From assembly GCF_000143415.4 (NCBI RefSeq), contig NW_003314334.1:151342-215341 (forward strand): a stretch of DNA of 64,000 bases, in the 5' to 3' direction. The stretch's first letter is position 1, and every line of letters begins with the position of its first letter. The notes beneath the pieces were generated by a model, which was given only the letters and a program-made list of their open reading frames with translations, did not search any database and was not told the DNA's origin. The translations under genes and the position numbers were made by a program. The stretch is from Selaginella moellendorffii. Its lineage: Eukaryota; Streptophyta; Lycopodiopsida; Selaginellales; Selaginellaceae. Positions 10,816 through 22,899 of this stretch are shown here, in pieces.

Positions 10816-13053
10816 TCATGTAGTGTTTGCCAAAGTGGTACATCGATTTCGAAACAACAATCCTCCAAGAAGCAAAGCGGCACCATATAGCCAATAAGGT
10901 TGCTGCACTTGTTTCTTTGACCGAACACTTTCAGTACTTTTGGTATCAGAAGTAGATGGGACAGATTTTTCTACTGACTGCAAATTAAGAGTCAGGCATC
11001 CTTCTGCATGAAGACATGCATACCTTCAACGTCTTTGGATGCGCTAATTTGTGCAATTCTCGTTGCAGCGCCTCTGCTTCTTTCTTAGATTCTTTTTTTT
11101 GTTTTGCGTATCTCTCAAAAAGTTTCTGAGAGCACAAAAGTCATTCTATTTATTTAATACACCGCAACTTACCTTTCTGCATTTGTCAATAGGAAGTGGT
11201 GGTTGATGTGGTGCCTGGCAATTCCTGTAGAAAGGCAACGCGGCTTCCTCTTCAGTCGGTTTGTGAGGCAGTGATTCGAGAACTTTAGCGATCTGTGTCT
11301 CATAGTGCTGCAACTGTTGACCAAGTTTTCTTTTCAGGAATAAAACCGAGGATAAAACTGTCTACCTGGAGTAAATGCGAGTGATCCAGCCTTATGGGAC
11401 CGTCCTGAATGTTGAACGAGTAATTACAGAAAAAAAATTAAAATTCTTCCATGAAATTGACAAACCTTTCTCAACGATTGTAGCCATTCTTGAAGCTCAG
11501 GAAGTGCATGCCAGAGTCTTACAAATTCGGACTTGTTCGATGACGACCTAAGTGCGTCTTCCAACTGAGAAACCCTTACACTTAACGCTTTCTCACGCAG
11601 CTGGACATTCACAAGCTGCCCTTCCTTTTTCATGAGTTCCCTGGAAATGTCACAGTATTTTACACGGAAAGCGAGAAGGGTTGAAGCCACCTCTTAAGGC
11701 AATTAACTCTGTACTGCGCGTCTTCCAATACCTTGCGCTGTTGTTCAAACATCCTGTTTGAAACATTACGAGATGTTTCTACTTGATGATTTCGTGCGTT
11801 GCATGAACTGTTCATGTCAGATGCTCACCTCTCTCTTCTCCTGTATTCAAACACTTCTTTTGTCAGGTCCTTTTTCTCTCGTTGAAGCCTGGATACCTGT
11901 TTTCGAGAGCAGTCAACTGTATGAGCTTCTCCGTCCTGCAGTAAACATAGGACAACTGATGCTAGAACTATGAGCTGAAATTACTGACTGGATCATCCGT
12001 TTGGTTTTGATGTTGTTGAGGTGTGTGGGGACTTTTTTTGGACATGTCATTTTTGTTTTGTAGCATCTGCATCTTCATTTGAAGTATCTGTAGAATACAA
12101 GAGTTGAAAGCAAAGAAATGAGATGTTTTGGTGAACCTTGAGCTCATATTCCGTTGCAGACTCCAGTAATGCTATTTGAAGCTCTTCAAGTTGCTTCTTA
12201 AGTTGGCTAGTCGAATCCTTGCCCTGTGTGTGTCAGTTGGCAAGTAAGAAAGTGCGATGGCTAGAAAGAAGCACCATCGAGTAGCACCTTGATGAAACTC
12301 GGAGGGTTTTGCTTTGAAGGGGGCCATTTTTTTCTCTCTTCACCTGCAAAAATAGCTACCTCTTTGAACAAAGCCTTCAAGCTGGTCGGTAACGTCTAGG
12401 AGTGAAGCAAACCATTTTAAAATATAGATTGGATTATGGTGGAACTCACTCTTGTCTCCCTCGTCACAAGTACAATCCGGTTTGTCACGCTTATTATCTT
12501 GAATCTGCACTGATATGATCTGTTTTCGAGGTTTTTTCTTTAGTGGCATGGCTTTGACTCCATATAGATGCTTCAGAACACCTTTTCTTTTGGTGGAGAC
12601 TCTATCCGCAAACTCTTTGGTCATCAAGGGAGCCCATTCAGGGAGCATTCTTGTCTCCTCCTTCTCTCGGACAACAGTATCTTCGGGACAGCCTTTTTGT
12701 TGTGGTTGTGGCGAGCGAGGGGACACAAAAGTATCATCTTTTGTGGAATCCTGGGAAACTCTTACACCAATATTTTCCAGCGTTTCTTTCATGTCAGTGG
12801 TCCTCTTGTGACACTGTGACGTGTCCTTCGCCAAGGCCTCTTTCAGCCTTGCGTATTCCATAGCACGTTGTTCCTGAACATCATTCCATGAATGAAGCAT
12901 TTTCTCTAAACCATCGGCAATGTCTTCTAGCGTGTCATAGTCGGCATTTGAGAGATCCATGGCATCTTTCAGTGCAGACTGAAAATTTCTACTTATACCT
13001 TCAAAATCACTATTTTCTTTTTCATTTTTTACTCGAATTTCAGCACCTGTCAT
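10816..13053 (-). CDS. Coiled-coil, C-tail-anchored protein, unknown
   Basis: I do not recognise the family. About a dozen exons on the minus strand join into a protein of roughly 550 residues. The first exon (ATG at 13053) is acidic and helical, with a Lys-rich patch (PLKKKPRKQI). Later exons are coiled-coil-like and rich in Glu, Gln, Leu and Lys: STSQLKKQLEELQIALLESA, SRLQREKKDLTKEVFEYRRR, LVNVQLREKALSVRVSQLED and KLFERYAKQKKESKKEAEAL. The last exon ends in a hydrophobic segment, PYWLYGAALLLGGLLFRNRC, nine residues before the stop side, so a tail anchor in an organelle or ER membrane is likely. Exon joins are supported by frame except the first (donor near 12456, acceptor near 12350), which is ambiguous. 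It is divergent from IFT88 with 193 bp between start codons, so co-expression with flagellar genes is possible. Confidence 0.7.
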
Positions 13054-13246
13054 TGTCCTCTCGACCCACCAGCCAAAGAATTCCGGTTTCACGAGAACCC
13101 ACCGACGGATTCAACTGCTTTTCCAGAATATGCGATGTAAGCTCTTGACGTCGCTGACATGGCAGCTAAAGCTCAAAAGTTGACGGGTATACCACTTGGC
13201 AGGCTGAAGGAATATGCTCAACTGTCTGTTTAATCTAGGTTTTGGG
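13054..13246. promoter_or_regulatory. Shared divergent promoter (inferred)
   Basis: Only 193 bases separate the start codon of the coiled-coil gene (minus, 13053) from the chosen IFT88 start (plus, 13247). An in-frame upstream ATG at 13214 could lengthen IFT88 by 11 residues and shorten this region further. No clear TATA box is seen. Confidence 0.45.
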
Positions 13247-16202
13247 ATGGCGGCAAGCTCGTGTAGCGCCAGGGGTTTTCGAGATGTACGTTACAACGAG
13301 CTATACGAGGGATATAATGACTACGACGAGCAGATCAGGTTCCTCACGGCTAGGCCACAGAGGGTGAGGCTTTTCCCCGTATCTGTTGGTGAATTATTTT
13401 ATATATGCAGCCGGTAGCAGGTATTGTTGAAAATCTAGACGCAAGGGGGGAGTTTACAGTATATGACCATGTCGCACCTCTATCCGCTTCATCAACTGCT
13501 TCAGAGTTTTTGGTAACTAGCTGAAAATGCATCTATTAATGCCGTTTCAATCTCTATAGGGAGGGAAGGCCTTGTCACCACCGGACTTCTTCAATTTGGA
13601 TCATACGAGGACTCCAACCCCACAGAATGCACTATACTATAGACCACCTAGTGTTGGAAGAGCACGGTCAGTTTCTAGCTCTTCCCTTACAGCGTTTGAC
13701 AGACCCATGACGGCTGTAAGGGCAGCTGGCTATACCTCCAGAGTAAGTCAACACTTGACGAAGTTTTCCCGCCTGACGGCTTTGGCAGGGTACCAAGTTC
13801 GATCCTTTGAATCAAGGTGCACGTTTAACAAACGCGCAGAAAAGGGACGAACTCAATCCTGAATATCAGGTTCGCGAGCTGGAGAGTCAGGTCAATCAGA
13901 TGCTGGAGGAAAGTGCCACTGCCAGCTTTCTGGTAAGCTCTCTGGTGATAATACTGCTTACATCTTTATTCTAAAGCCAGGGTCAATATGCCACTGCTCT
14001 GGAGAAAGCTAAAGAAGCTGGAAAACGCGAAAGGAAGCTCTGCAAACATCGAGAGCAGACGGGCTTGGTATCAAATTCCAAGTCATATTTTCCCCTTCCC
14101 ACTGACAACTGGCTATTTTTATAGGCTGATCAAGTGAATACCGAGCTGACTTTCGCTGTCTGTTTTAATCTAGGATATCAATATGAAATGAACCGTTTAC
14201 ACTCGGAAGCGTTGAATACCTATTCACAAATCGTGAAGAGCAAGCAAGTAGGCAGCATATTTACTATTTGGACTTTTGACCTTTCAAATCCTGCAGTTTC
14301 CACAGGGTGGAAGGTTAAGAGTAAATATGGGGAACATTTACTATGAACAAGAGAAATATGCACTTGCAGTAAAAATGTATCGCATGGCCCTTGATCAGAC
14401 TCCCAATTCGTACAAAGATACGCGATACAAGATCATGCGCAATATTGGCATCTCTTTGATGCGTACTGGCCACTACCAGGTAGGTTTCGATGTTATCATC
14501 CAACCCTGTAGTGCGGTCGTGGTTGTGAGCAGGATGCTGTTCAGTCATTTGAATCATTGATAGACATCACGGTCGACCATCACGCGGCTTACAATCTTCT
14601 AGTTTCCCATTATGTTTTGGGAAATTGTTCCAAAATGAGAAGCTGCTTTACAAAAATGCTCTTAGTGAAACACTATGATCCGGAGCGTGACGATGACATT
14701 GAGCCCGATCATACGGCCGTGTTTCGGGTGGGTCCGTTTCCACTGTCCTTTGGCATGCTTTGATGGTTCTTTTATCTTGCAGAGGGACGAGTTGCGGCAG
14801 GAGCTACATGCAAGACAAAATCAGGCAAACAGGCTCATACTAACATCTGCGAGAATTATTGCTCCTGTTGTTGGAAATTCTTTGGTAGAGGGTTATGATT
14901 GGGTCATCGAGTTGCTACAAGACCAGCAATATGTGACCCTTGCACACGAAATGGAAATGGATAAAGCCCTTCAACACCTACATCAAAGAGACTTTCAACA
15001 AGTAATCCATGATTCATATCTGGTAGTTTCTGAAACTTATTTTCCCAGGCCATAGCATTGCTAAAAGAATTCGAACGAAAGGAAAGAGATTTGCAAGCAC
15101 GAGCAGCAACAAATCTGTCTTTCTTATATTTCTTGGAGGGTGATCTGGCGAACGCGGAGAAACACGCGGAGCTTGCTGTTTTAAACAATCGGTTCAACGC
15201 TTGCGCCCTAGTCAACCAAGGAAACTGCTACTTTATGAGGGTAAGAAGCAGATCGTATTTCATCCTTTCATATTTTGTACCAACAAAACAGGGCGATCCT
15301 GAGCGCGCAAAGCAAGTCTACAAAGGCGCTGCAGACGTGGACCCTGATTGCGTGGAGGCACTTTATAACCTGGGCCTTGCGTATAAGAAACTAAATTCTT
15401 TTGAGGAAGCATTGAGCGTATTCAAGAAAATAAGTTACGTTCTTCCGAATAATACCGAAGTATTGTTTCAGGTATATTGTATTCTCATAGCATTTCCTTG
15501 ATTTTCTTGATCTTTGTCATGGGCGTGGCAGATTGGACAAGTGAGTGACGTTATGGGAAACTCTCGACAAGCAATAAAGTGGCTAGAGCTCTTGGTCTCG
15601 AAAGTGATGCATGATGCAGGCCTTTTAGCTATGCTGGGAAACCTCTACGTGCGCTGTGAAGATGATGCAAAGGCTCTTCACTACTTCAGCGAGTCGCACA
15701 GAGTGTGTCCAACGGATGTGGTTGTCACTGCGTGGTTGGGGTCTTTTTATCTGCAGAACGAGTTGTACGAGAAAGCAATGCCTTTCTTCCAACTAGCGTC
15801 ACGCATTCATCCTGACGAGGTAGTCAGTTTGAGCAGTCCAGAGCCTGAGTCTTTTCTTCTCCGTAGGTGAAGTGGAAGCTAAAGGTGGCGCTGTGCTTAC
15901 GACGAACGGGTTCATTTTCAAAGGCACTTCACAAATACAAGCAAATTCTTAACGCACACCCAGACAATGCAGAGTGCTTGCACTGTTTGGTGCACCTTTG
16001 CACAAGTCTTGGCAGGAAAATGGAAGTCCAGGCTTATGAGAGCAAACTGTGGAAGGTGGATCAGGATCATCAGAGGCAGACGGGCAGCAGCATGGCTTGT
16101 TTTGGGCAATGCCCACGACGAGTTGGGTACGACAGTGTCAAGTCCTCTGGAAAAGCCAGGGACGAAGATTGGGAGCTTACGGATGACTTACTCCCGATCT
16201 GA
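13247..16202 (+). CDS. IFT88: Intraflagellar transport protein 88 (IFT-B, TPR)
   Basis: Core TPR subunit of the IFT-B train that carries cargo along the axoneme during flagellum assembly. Thirteen exons join in frame: 13247-13363, 13411-13512, 13560-13742, 13789-13932, 13981-14067, 14125-14247, 14306-14479, 14533-14727, 14783-15001, 15049-15240, 15292-15471, 15532-15819 and 15867-16202. Diagnostic family matches, from my knowledge of animal IFT88, are the N-terminal ELYEGYNDYD, the RPMTAVRAAGYT block, NMGNIYYEQEKYALAVKMYR, RIIAPVVGNSLVEGYDWVIE and the acidic ending LTDDLLPI. TPR units such as CVEALYNLGLAYKKLNSFEE cover the second half. All introns are about 45-65 bp. Flowering plants lack IFT; presence here fits a plant with swimming sperm. 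The C-terminal tail is shorter than in animals. No frameshift is seen. Confidence 0.95.
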
Positions 16203-16284
16203 AACATGCTGAACAAGAAATTTGTCAGTGGCATGTCGAGGCCCACTTAAAGTCGGTCAAATGCGAGGGAGATCAACCCTAGGC

Positions 16285-17798
16285 ATGGATGCGCCTGCGG
16301 CGCTGCTGGCGGTCCTTGTGGTGTGGTGGGCGGCCGCGGGAGCAGCCGGGCAGTGGGCGTGGCTCGGCCGCAAGCAGCTGCTGCTCCAGGCGTCCCCTGA
16401 GCAGGTGAGAGTCGCTCGCAACATATATAGAGAGAGTTGTAGTGCTCACAGACAGCGCGGGGGCGTATCCAGGTTCACGTGTCTCTAGCCGGCCTCAAGC
16501 ACATCCGAGTGACATGGATCACGGCAGCCGGCTCCAACCTCCCGGCCAAGGTCGACTACGGCACCGCCCCAAACACTTACACCGCATCCGCAACTGCGGA
16601 TGGCTCCTCCTCCTACTTTTACATGCTCTACCGATCGGGGACCATCCACAATGCTGTCATCGGTCCCCTCGAGGACGACACGCGCTACTTCTATCGAGTT
16701 GCTGGAGCTGGAGGCCGCGAGCTGAGTTTCAAGACACCGCCCAAGCTCGGGCCTGAGGTGCCAGTCACGTTTGCGGTCGTCGGTGGGTAACACACGCTTG
16801 TCCGTCCCAAGCCAGCTCCACATTTTGTGCTTTTTTAGGTGACCTGGGGCAGACGCGGTGGAGCGAATCCACTCTTGCCCACATCCAGCAGTGCAGTTAC
16901 GATGTGCTCCTGTTTGCGGGCGACCTTTCGTATGCCGACTACTACCAGCCGCTGTGGGATTCGTTTGGCAGGCTCGTGGAACCAGCGGCAAGCTCGCGAC
17001 CGTGGATGGTGACCCAGGGAAACCACGACGTGGAGCGGATTCCCTTGCTTGCCCGGCCCTACAAGGCTTACAATTCCCGCTGGTCCATGCCTCACAGCGA
17101 AAGCGACTCGCCCTCCAACCTCTTTTACTCGTTTGATGTTGCTAGCGTTCACGTTGTCATGCTCGGCTCGTATGCGGCCTACGACCAGCGGTCGGAGCAG
17201 TATGCGTGGCTCCAAGTTAAGTGCTTTCATTCGTCGGGTGGACTAATTGTGCAGGTAAACGGTGACAGGAAGATTTGAACAAGGTGGACAGGAGCAAAAC
17301 GCCTTGGCTTATTGCCGTTGTTCATGCACCATGGTATAACTCCAACGCCAAGCACCGGGGAGATGGAGATGGGATGATGCATGCACTGGAGCCCATGCTG
17401 CGCGAGGCCAAAGTTGACATTGTTTTCGCGGGGCACGTTCACGCTTACGAGCGAACGGTTCGGATTCTTGCCATTGGTCATGTAATTGTAATCCCGATGT
17501 GCTATACATATTTCTGCAGGCTCGTGTCTACAGCGGCCAGCTCGACGAGTGCGGAATCATGCACATCACAATCGGAGACGGCGGAAACCGCGAAGGACTG
17601 GCCCGACGATTCAGGGATCCACAGCCGGAATGGTCCATCTTTCGGGAGGCAAGCTTCGGCCACGGGGAGCTGCAGGTGGTAAACGCAACGCATGCGCACT
17701 GGTCCTGGCATCGAAACGACGATGACGAGGCGGTGGTGGCCGATAAAATCACCATCACCAGCGTCACTGCGTGCACCACCCCCTCCCGCTCCTCGTGA
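16285..17798 (+). CDS. Purple acid phosphatase, secreted
   Basis: Binuclear metallophosphoesterase that hydrolyses phosphate esters, normally in the apoplast or vacuole. Five exons: 16285-16404, 16473-16782, 16839-17215, 17269-17457 and 17520-17798. A signal peptide ([20 protein letters not shown]) precedes the N-terminal beta domain ([15 protein letters not shown]). All five metal-ligand motifs of the PAP family are present in order: GDLG, GDLSYAD, GNHD, VVHAPWY and GHVHAYE. The end ([30 protein letters not shown]) is typical of plant low- to mid-molecular-weight PAPs. An in-frame ATG at 16261 is the alternative start; 16285 is preferred because the hydrophobic stretch then begins at once. 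The gene starts only 82 bases after the IFT88 stop, so its promoter probably lies within the IFT88 3' end. It is convergent with the SDF2-like gene. Confidence 0.93.
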
Positions 17799-17995
17799 AT
17801 GTATGTATAAGCCTATTGTCATGCCAAGATACAATGTGAGCGTTGTTACTCCTAGACAAGCATTCCTGGGCTGGGCTCAAAAGTGCTTGAGAAAAAAGTT
17901 GCTCATTCAAGGCTTCTTATCACCAATTATAATCTGCTCATCATAGCCCGCGCTAGTAAAGCACACTCCCCTCTGGATACTTACCCGAGTGACGG

Positions 17996-18901
17996 TCACT
18001 TTGTTCGCCTGGGGAGATAAATTCCTTCCGCAGCCAGCCAGACGTTGTCAGCGCTCTTCTTTTGGACACCACACACCTGTAACACAGACTTAAAAACGAC
18101 ACAAGACGGAGAATTCTTCATGTTACCTCCAACTGTCCCGCAACTATTCTGGTGTACTTGTTGTCGTGGCTACTGTGAAGGTAGCCACCCGTGTCCATGT
18201 GATACAACCGGACCTTGAGATCTTTGGTCCAGGTCTTTTCCTTGCCCTCAATCTCCAATCTAGAAACAAGCGGGGACAAGGTTTTTTAGTAGAGCGGTTG
18301 ACATAGATACAGGTTGTACCTCCAGGTATCTCCCGTGTCACTCACATCTGGACTGCCGAATGCGCTCACCTGCAGACATGGCACAGCTGAGGCAGGGGAT
18401 AGAAAAAGCAGAGTCACCTCGAGGTTCCCAGTGAGGGGCGACTGATGCAGATGGCTGTGGAGCCATCTTCTCGTTCTCATGTGCTGAAGGCGCACAATGG
18501 ACCCCTCAGCAACGCCGTCTCCTTGCTGGGCTTCACTTTGGGGCCCGGGCTTGACAATCTGGGAGGGGACGAACAAGTTAGAAGAGTAGCGGGCATGCAC
18601 ACTCCCTTACCCAGTAGCTATTACCATCGTTGACGTGGGGAAAGGCAGTCACAGACTGCTGGCCACTGCCAGAACCATAGGGAACCTCGTGTGAGTGCAG
18701 CCTGAACTTGGTGCTCGCATGCTGCAGCTTGATCACACTGCCGTACGTCACCTGAGCTTTGTTTCTTTAAGGCTGGTCTAGACACACAGGAGCGCTACTT
18801 ACTAGTTGGCTGCTTGGCGGGGCACCGGCATCCACATCCGAGCGGGCGTCGCTGGTGAGCCACAGAAAGGCGAGCAAGGCCGACAACCAGGCAGCTCCCA
18901 T
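17996..18901 (-). CDS. SDF2: SDF2-like MIR-domain protein (ER)
   Basis: Plant stromal-cell-derived-factor-2-like proteins act in ER quality control with ERdj3-type cochaperones. Six exons on the minus strand: 18803-18901, 18611-18751, 18418-18558, 18320-18369, 18127-18259 and 17996-18076. A hydrophobic leader from the ATG at 18901 (GAAWLSALLAFLWL) is followed by three MIR repeats: VTYGSVIKLQHASTKFRLHS, VRLQHMRTRRWLHSHLHQSP and VRLYHMDTGGYLHS. The end, SADNVWLAAEGIYLP, is the conserved SDF2 tail. The frame stays open upstream of the ATG through Arg-rich sequence (VVRRRPNLPAAARKRGRL), so a longer N-terminus using the exon at 19069-19155 is possible. No KDEL-type signal is present; the protein ends RRTK. 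Confidence 0.9.
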
Positions 18902-19068
18902 GGCCACGCACGCCCACGCCACAAGGCGGCCGCGTTTGCGAGCAGCTGCTGGGAGATTTGGGCGGCGCCTCACCACCTCAGCAGCGGCAGCAGCGGCAGC
19001 AGCAGCTCCTCCCCCTTGGCCGGCGCGCTTCGACTGCCGCAGTGTAGACGCCAGCGCTGCGCCACAAC

Positions 19069-19155
19069 CTTATACTTAGGGCAGTCAGTCACGTTGTGCA
19101 GGCCACTCACAGCCAGCCACGTGGAGACGAGGCCAATGAGGATGCGCCAGCTCAT
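19069..19155 (-). other. Candidate extra 5' exon (membrane segment)
   Basis: ATG at 19155 opens a 29-codon frame, with the hydrophobic segment ILIGLVSTWLAVSGL followed by NVTDCPKYK and a GT donor. A splice to an acceptor at 18977 would continue in frame into the SDF2-like coding sequence and give an N-terminus of about 87 residues with two hydrophobic segments before the MIR domains. Alternatively it is a separate small gene or noise. I do not recognise the peptide. Confidence 0.35.
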
Positions 19156-19220
19156 CCACAAGGTATCTTAAAACATTGATTGTTAATATATGGGAACATA
19201 CAAGAGCATTGCAGGTGAAA

Positions 19221-19529
19221 TCAGGAGCAGTCGGCGGCGGCGGAGATGTTGCAGTTCGCCGGGATGTTTCTGGCGGCAGTCATGTTGAGGCCTGGCACCG
19301 TGGACGTTTGATTCACGAGGCACTGGCACATCTCAAGCTTGGACACGCTTTTCATGGCGGTGCAACAGGCAACCGAGGGTGGCGGTGGATTGCCTCCCAC
19401 CGCCGCCGAGAGGCAAGGAAACATTGCCTGCTGCGCAGCGCTGCAATCCACAGCGGCCGCTACAAGTCCGACATGGAGCAGCAGTGAGGCAAGCAAAGCT
19501 ACAACAACCAGGATGCGCGCTCCGCCCAT
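19221..19529 (-). CDS. Lipid-transfer-like protein (8-Cys motif)
   Basis: Small secreted protein of 102 residues without introns. Signal peptide MGGARILVVVALLASLLLHV, then the eight-cysteine pattern of the LTP/AAI fold: DC, FPC, VACC, MCQC, ANC and ADC at the end. Proline-rich spacer GNPPPPS sits between the second and third cysteines. The family binds lipids in a hydrophobic tunnel and acts in cuticle or sporopollenin export and defence; which role applies here cannot be told. A TATA-like TATAAG lies on the minus strand near 19612-19617, about 85 bases before the start. The gene sits between FAAH and the SDF2-like gene on the same strand. Confidence 0.88.
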   Translation of the reverse strand: MGGARILVVVALLASLLLHVGLVAAAVDCSAAQQAMFPCLSAAVGGNPPPPSVACCTAMKSVSKLEMCQCLVNQTSTVPGLNMTAARNIPANCNISAAADCS

Positions 19530-19789
19530 GCCAACGCTGCTGAGAGAAGCAAGCAACCAACCAAAAGCACGATGTTCCTCAAGAGCTCGTCCGCGCTCGC
19601 CCTTATAACGAGAGAGAGGCGCAGGGAGAAATAAGTGAGAGCGCCCAGAGGCAGTGCAATGAACTTCTCCTACTGCCACACCTTCCTGAAACCAGACCCG
19701 TGAGTTTACAGACCTCCTGCAGGAAAGCACGCCACTCCCATTAATATGAGGTCGCCATCTAAGACTTGATTTAATCTGGCAATCACACC

Positions 19790-22583
19790 TTACAACATGT
19801 CGTAGAAGACAGCCGGCTTTCTCCTCGCTTTGGCGCACAGCTCCTAATACCGAAAACCTGCTTACTTGGTAGCTTTGTTTGTAAGGGACACATTACCTCA
19901 ATTGCAAAAGCGATACGGAGCAACGTTGCTTCTTGCCATGGCTTGCCAATGAGTTGCAGCCCAACCGGAAGGCCCTGCTTGTCGTGGCCAACCTGAACAT
20001 TATGACCGTGATGAGAGAGAGAGAGAATGCAAGTAAAACAACCTACTGGTACGGAAACAGCAGGAAGTCCCAAAAAGTTGGCTGAAACTATGAACCTCAT
20101 AAGATCAGCTGCAGAAACGGAACACAATCCATCAAATGTTGGAGGCTCTCAAAAGGCTAACTTAACTGACCGTGTGTTGCGAGGTCTGTTTCCCCGGTGC
20201 TGATCGCGTCTGGCGGTATAAAAGGAGCAGTAACCCTGTAAAAATGGGTGAGGGATTCACTCCAATCCAGACCATGGGCATCTCACCCTGTCGTAGGAGT
20301 GACGATCACATCAACTGTCCTGAAAATTTCCATGTGGTAGAACATCAGCCGTCTCCTGACAATCCAAGCGTGGTCAGTACCATGATCTAATCTCGTAGAC
20401 AAACCGCAGGCGCTGTGCTGAAACATAGAGGCTCGACTGGAACTGCTTAAACAACGCGATAATCACTCGGGTTTCATGGCAGGTACTTTTCCTCCTGCAG
20501 CCATAAATCCGTTCGAGCAGGCAGACTGAAAATTAACAAGCTGTGTACCCGTATTTGTAGATTGAATTCAAGCATGTGCATATTTCAGAACCTGTAGTCA
20601 CAAGATGGCCGTTTCGCAGCTCCTCAAGCTCCGGTATTGCGATCTCATTGATCTGAACAAGAAAAGACTCAGCACACTGACGGCCTGGTAGATGCTTATA
20701 CGCGAGAAGAGTATCTCTCACAGAATCGGTCGACAGCCATCCTACAGATGGTTGCTACTTCAGGAGGAGATACATCGGTGAACCACTGCACATTCGTAAA
20801 CGTAAGTCACTAGAAATCTAATCACACAGAAGACTTACATCGGTATAGATTCCGAGTTTTAGTTGCTGGAAGCTTGTATGATTGAATAGCGGCAAACATG
20901 GAGGAGGCTGAAAACCTTGTGAAAACAATGCTCTATCCGCTGATATAGCTACTTACTGGTTTTGAATAAACAACGTCAGATGGACCGCTCCCTATCATGG
21001 CTGAATACCTGGATGTCACGAACCATAACTCATGAATAAAGAGCTTCAAGAAACTTACACGATCAATGCATCCTCTACATTAGCTGCGATAGGCCCAACC
21101 GCTTCTAGAGTCCATCCAACCGGCACAAGCCTTACAGAGTTTTGCAGATGACGGAGGTCAAGATCGCTTTTCTCTTTTTCATTTTCTTACCCAGAGAGAG
21201 TTATACGTCCAAAAGTGCACTTCAAACCCACCAGTCCGCACAATCCCGAAGGTATTCTTATGGACCCTGCAACAAAACTCTAGTGAACCGAATGCTTGAT
21301 GCTACATACCTCCAGCATCAGTTCCCAGTGATGCCGGACATAAACCAGACGCAACTACGGCAGCTGAGCCTGACGAAGAACCTCCAGCATATCTCGTAGT
21401 ATCATAAGGATTCCTTGCAGTTCTGTTATTCCCAGAGAGAATTGAAAATGGTCAGCTGAAAAGGATTCTCACCCTGAATATGGATTATTTCCGGTGGTTC
21501 CCATTCCGAGCTCATGCATGTTTGTTTTTCCTGCAAATATAACTCCACACTCCCGCAGTCTTGCAACACAGGCTGCATCAGTCTTCACCTCTCTGTACTT
21601 ATGGAGCCATTGTGTTCCTCCTGTAGAGATAGTTCACCGAACTCGTGTAATGGAAACACAAAACCTGCATACCTCTGCTCTCGTGCGGAAGGCAGTCTAT
21701 GTCATCTTTTACGACGATCAGGACGCCATCCAGCATTGATAGAGGAGAACCTGCCCCAAGTAGAGGGTAAAAACATAGACAAACTAGTGCTCCAACCTGA
21801 GGCAAAACGTTCCGCGGATGCTGCTGCTTGTTTACGTATGTCGGACGCGTCGAAGGATATCATGTAAGCCATTGGAGGACTCAGCCTTTCAGAATCTTCT
21901 ACAGCTTGAATAAAGCGCTCGGCTACCTAATTATCGAGATCTTCACGCCTTGCACGATAGCATCCTGTGACAAAACCTACCTCCATCGGAGTTGTTCTTC
22001 CCGATCGATATGCTCCTGCATAATCCCTTATACACCAGAACTTGAAAGGATATCCGTCGCCAAGACGCTGGCTCCTCGAGATGTAAGACGGAAGGCACTC
22101 GATGGCCGCGTCGACACGAGAAATCGCTCCTAAATCTGAGGCGAGAACCTTCGTTGCAGGTTCTCCGATTGCTGGTAGCAAACAGTTTCACGAGTCAAAG
22201 CAATGCGAGATTTTCACTCACTCTCGTCTGGGTATTCGGGCAGGAACATTGGGGAATCTGGAATTGCAGTGTCGCAAAGCATCTAGAGACGGGAGGAGCT
22301 GGTTTGTTATTGTAGCGGAGGAGAAGAAGCAAAACCTACCTGAGGCAAGCGATTGAGTCGCATGAAGTAGGCTAGTACAACCTTCCCGATCAGTTGCGAC
22401 TCTACAACCCATGCAAATATCCGCAGGGGCATCCCAGACGAACGTGGAGCTGCAAAAAGAGGCACGACTTGCTTTACAACAAGGGAGAAGCAGATGGCCA
22501 TCACCTCCAACGCGCAGGGGTACATATTCAATGGCTCCTTTCAAAACCTCCTCCACCGGTAGCATGCTCTTCTTGACGCCCAT
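19790..22583 (-). CDS. FAAH: Fatty acid amide hydrolase (amidase signature)
   Basis: Serine hydrolase that cleaves N-acylethanolamines to free fatty acid and ethanolamine, normally on ER or plasma membrane. Many short exons on the minus strand join into a protein of about 600 residues. Start [20 protein letters not shown] (ATG 22583). The helical lead [20 protein letters not shown] matches plant FAAH. The amidase core follows: [16 protein letters not shown] with the catalytic lysine, [19 protein letters not shown], then [14 protein letters not shown] and [20 protein letters not shown] with the Ser-Ser pair. The C-terminal part, [19 protein letters not shown] and [20 protein letters not shown], ends [12 protein letters not shown]. 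All triad positions (Lys, Ser, Ser) are present. Exon joins in the 20.4-21.1 kb part were not all resolved. The 316 bases before the start (22584-22899) hold only the flank of the next gene. Confidence 0.9.
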
Positions 22584-22899
22584 TGATTTGAATCAAGCGA
22601 ACAGGTCGCCACACCGAGCCCAAGCTATAGCTACAAAATGCCACAAAACGAACAAACGAAACGAGCTAGGGCAGAACGGAGCACGCGCATCATCGACTAA
22701 AGGCAAGTCCACGAAACGCATCAACCAGCCAGGATGAGCAGCGCATATTCGCGAATGGTGACAGATTGAAACAATAAATGACACTTAATGACCGACCGCA
22801 TTCATATTCTTCGGATATTCGCTTCTTCTTCGGATCATGAAGACGATGATCTCATGAAAAAACACACCTACGTCTACTTTACCTCCGATCAGTCGCTCG

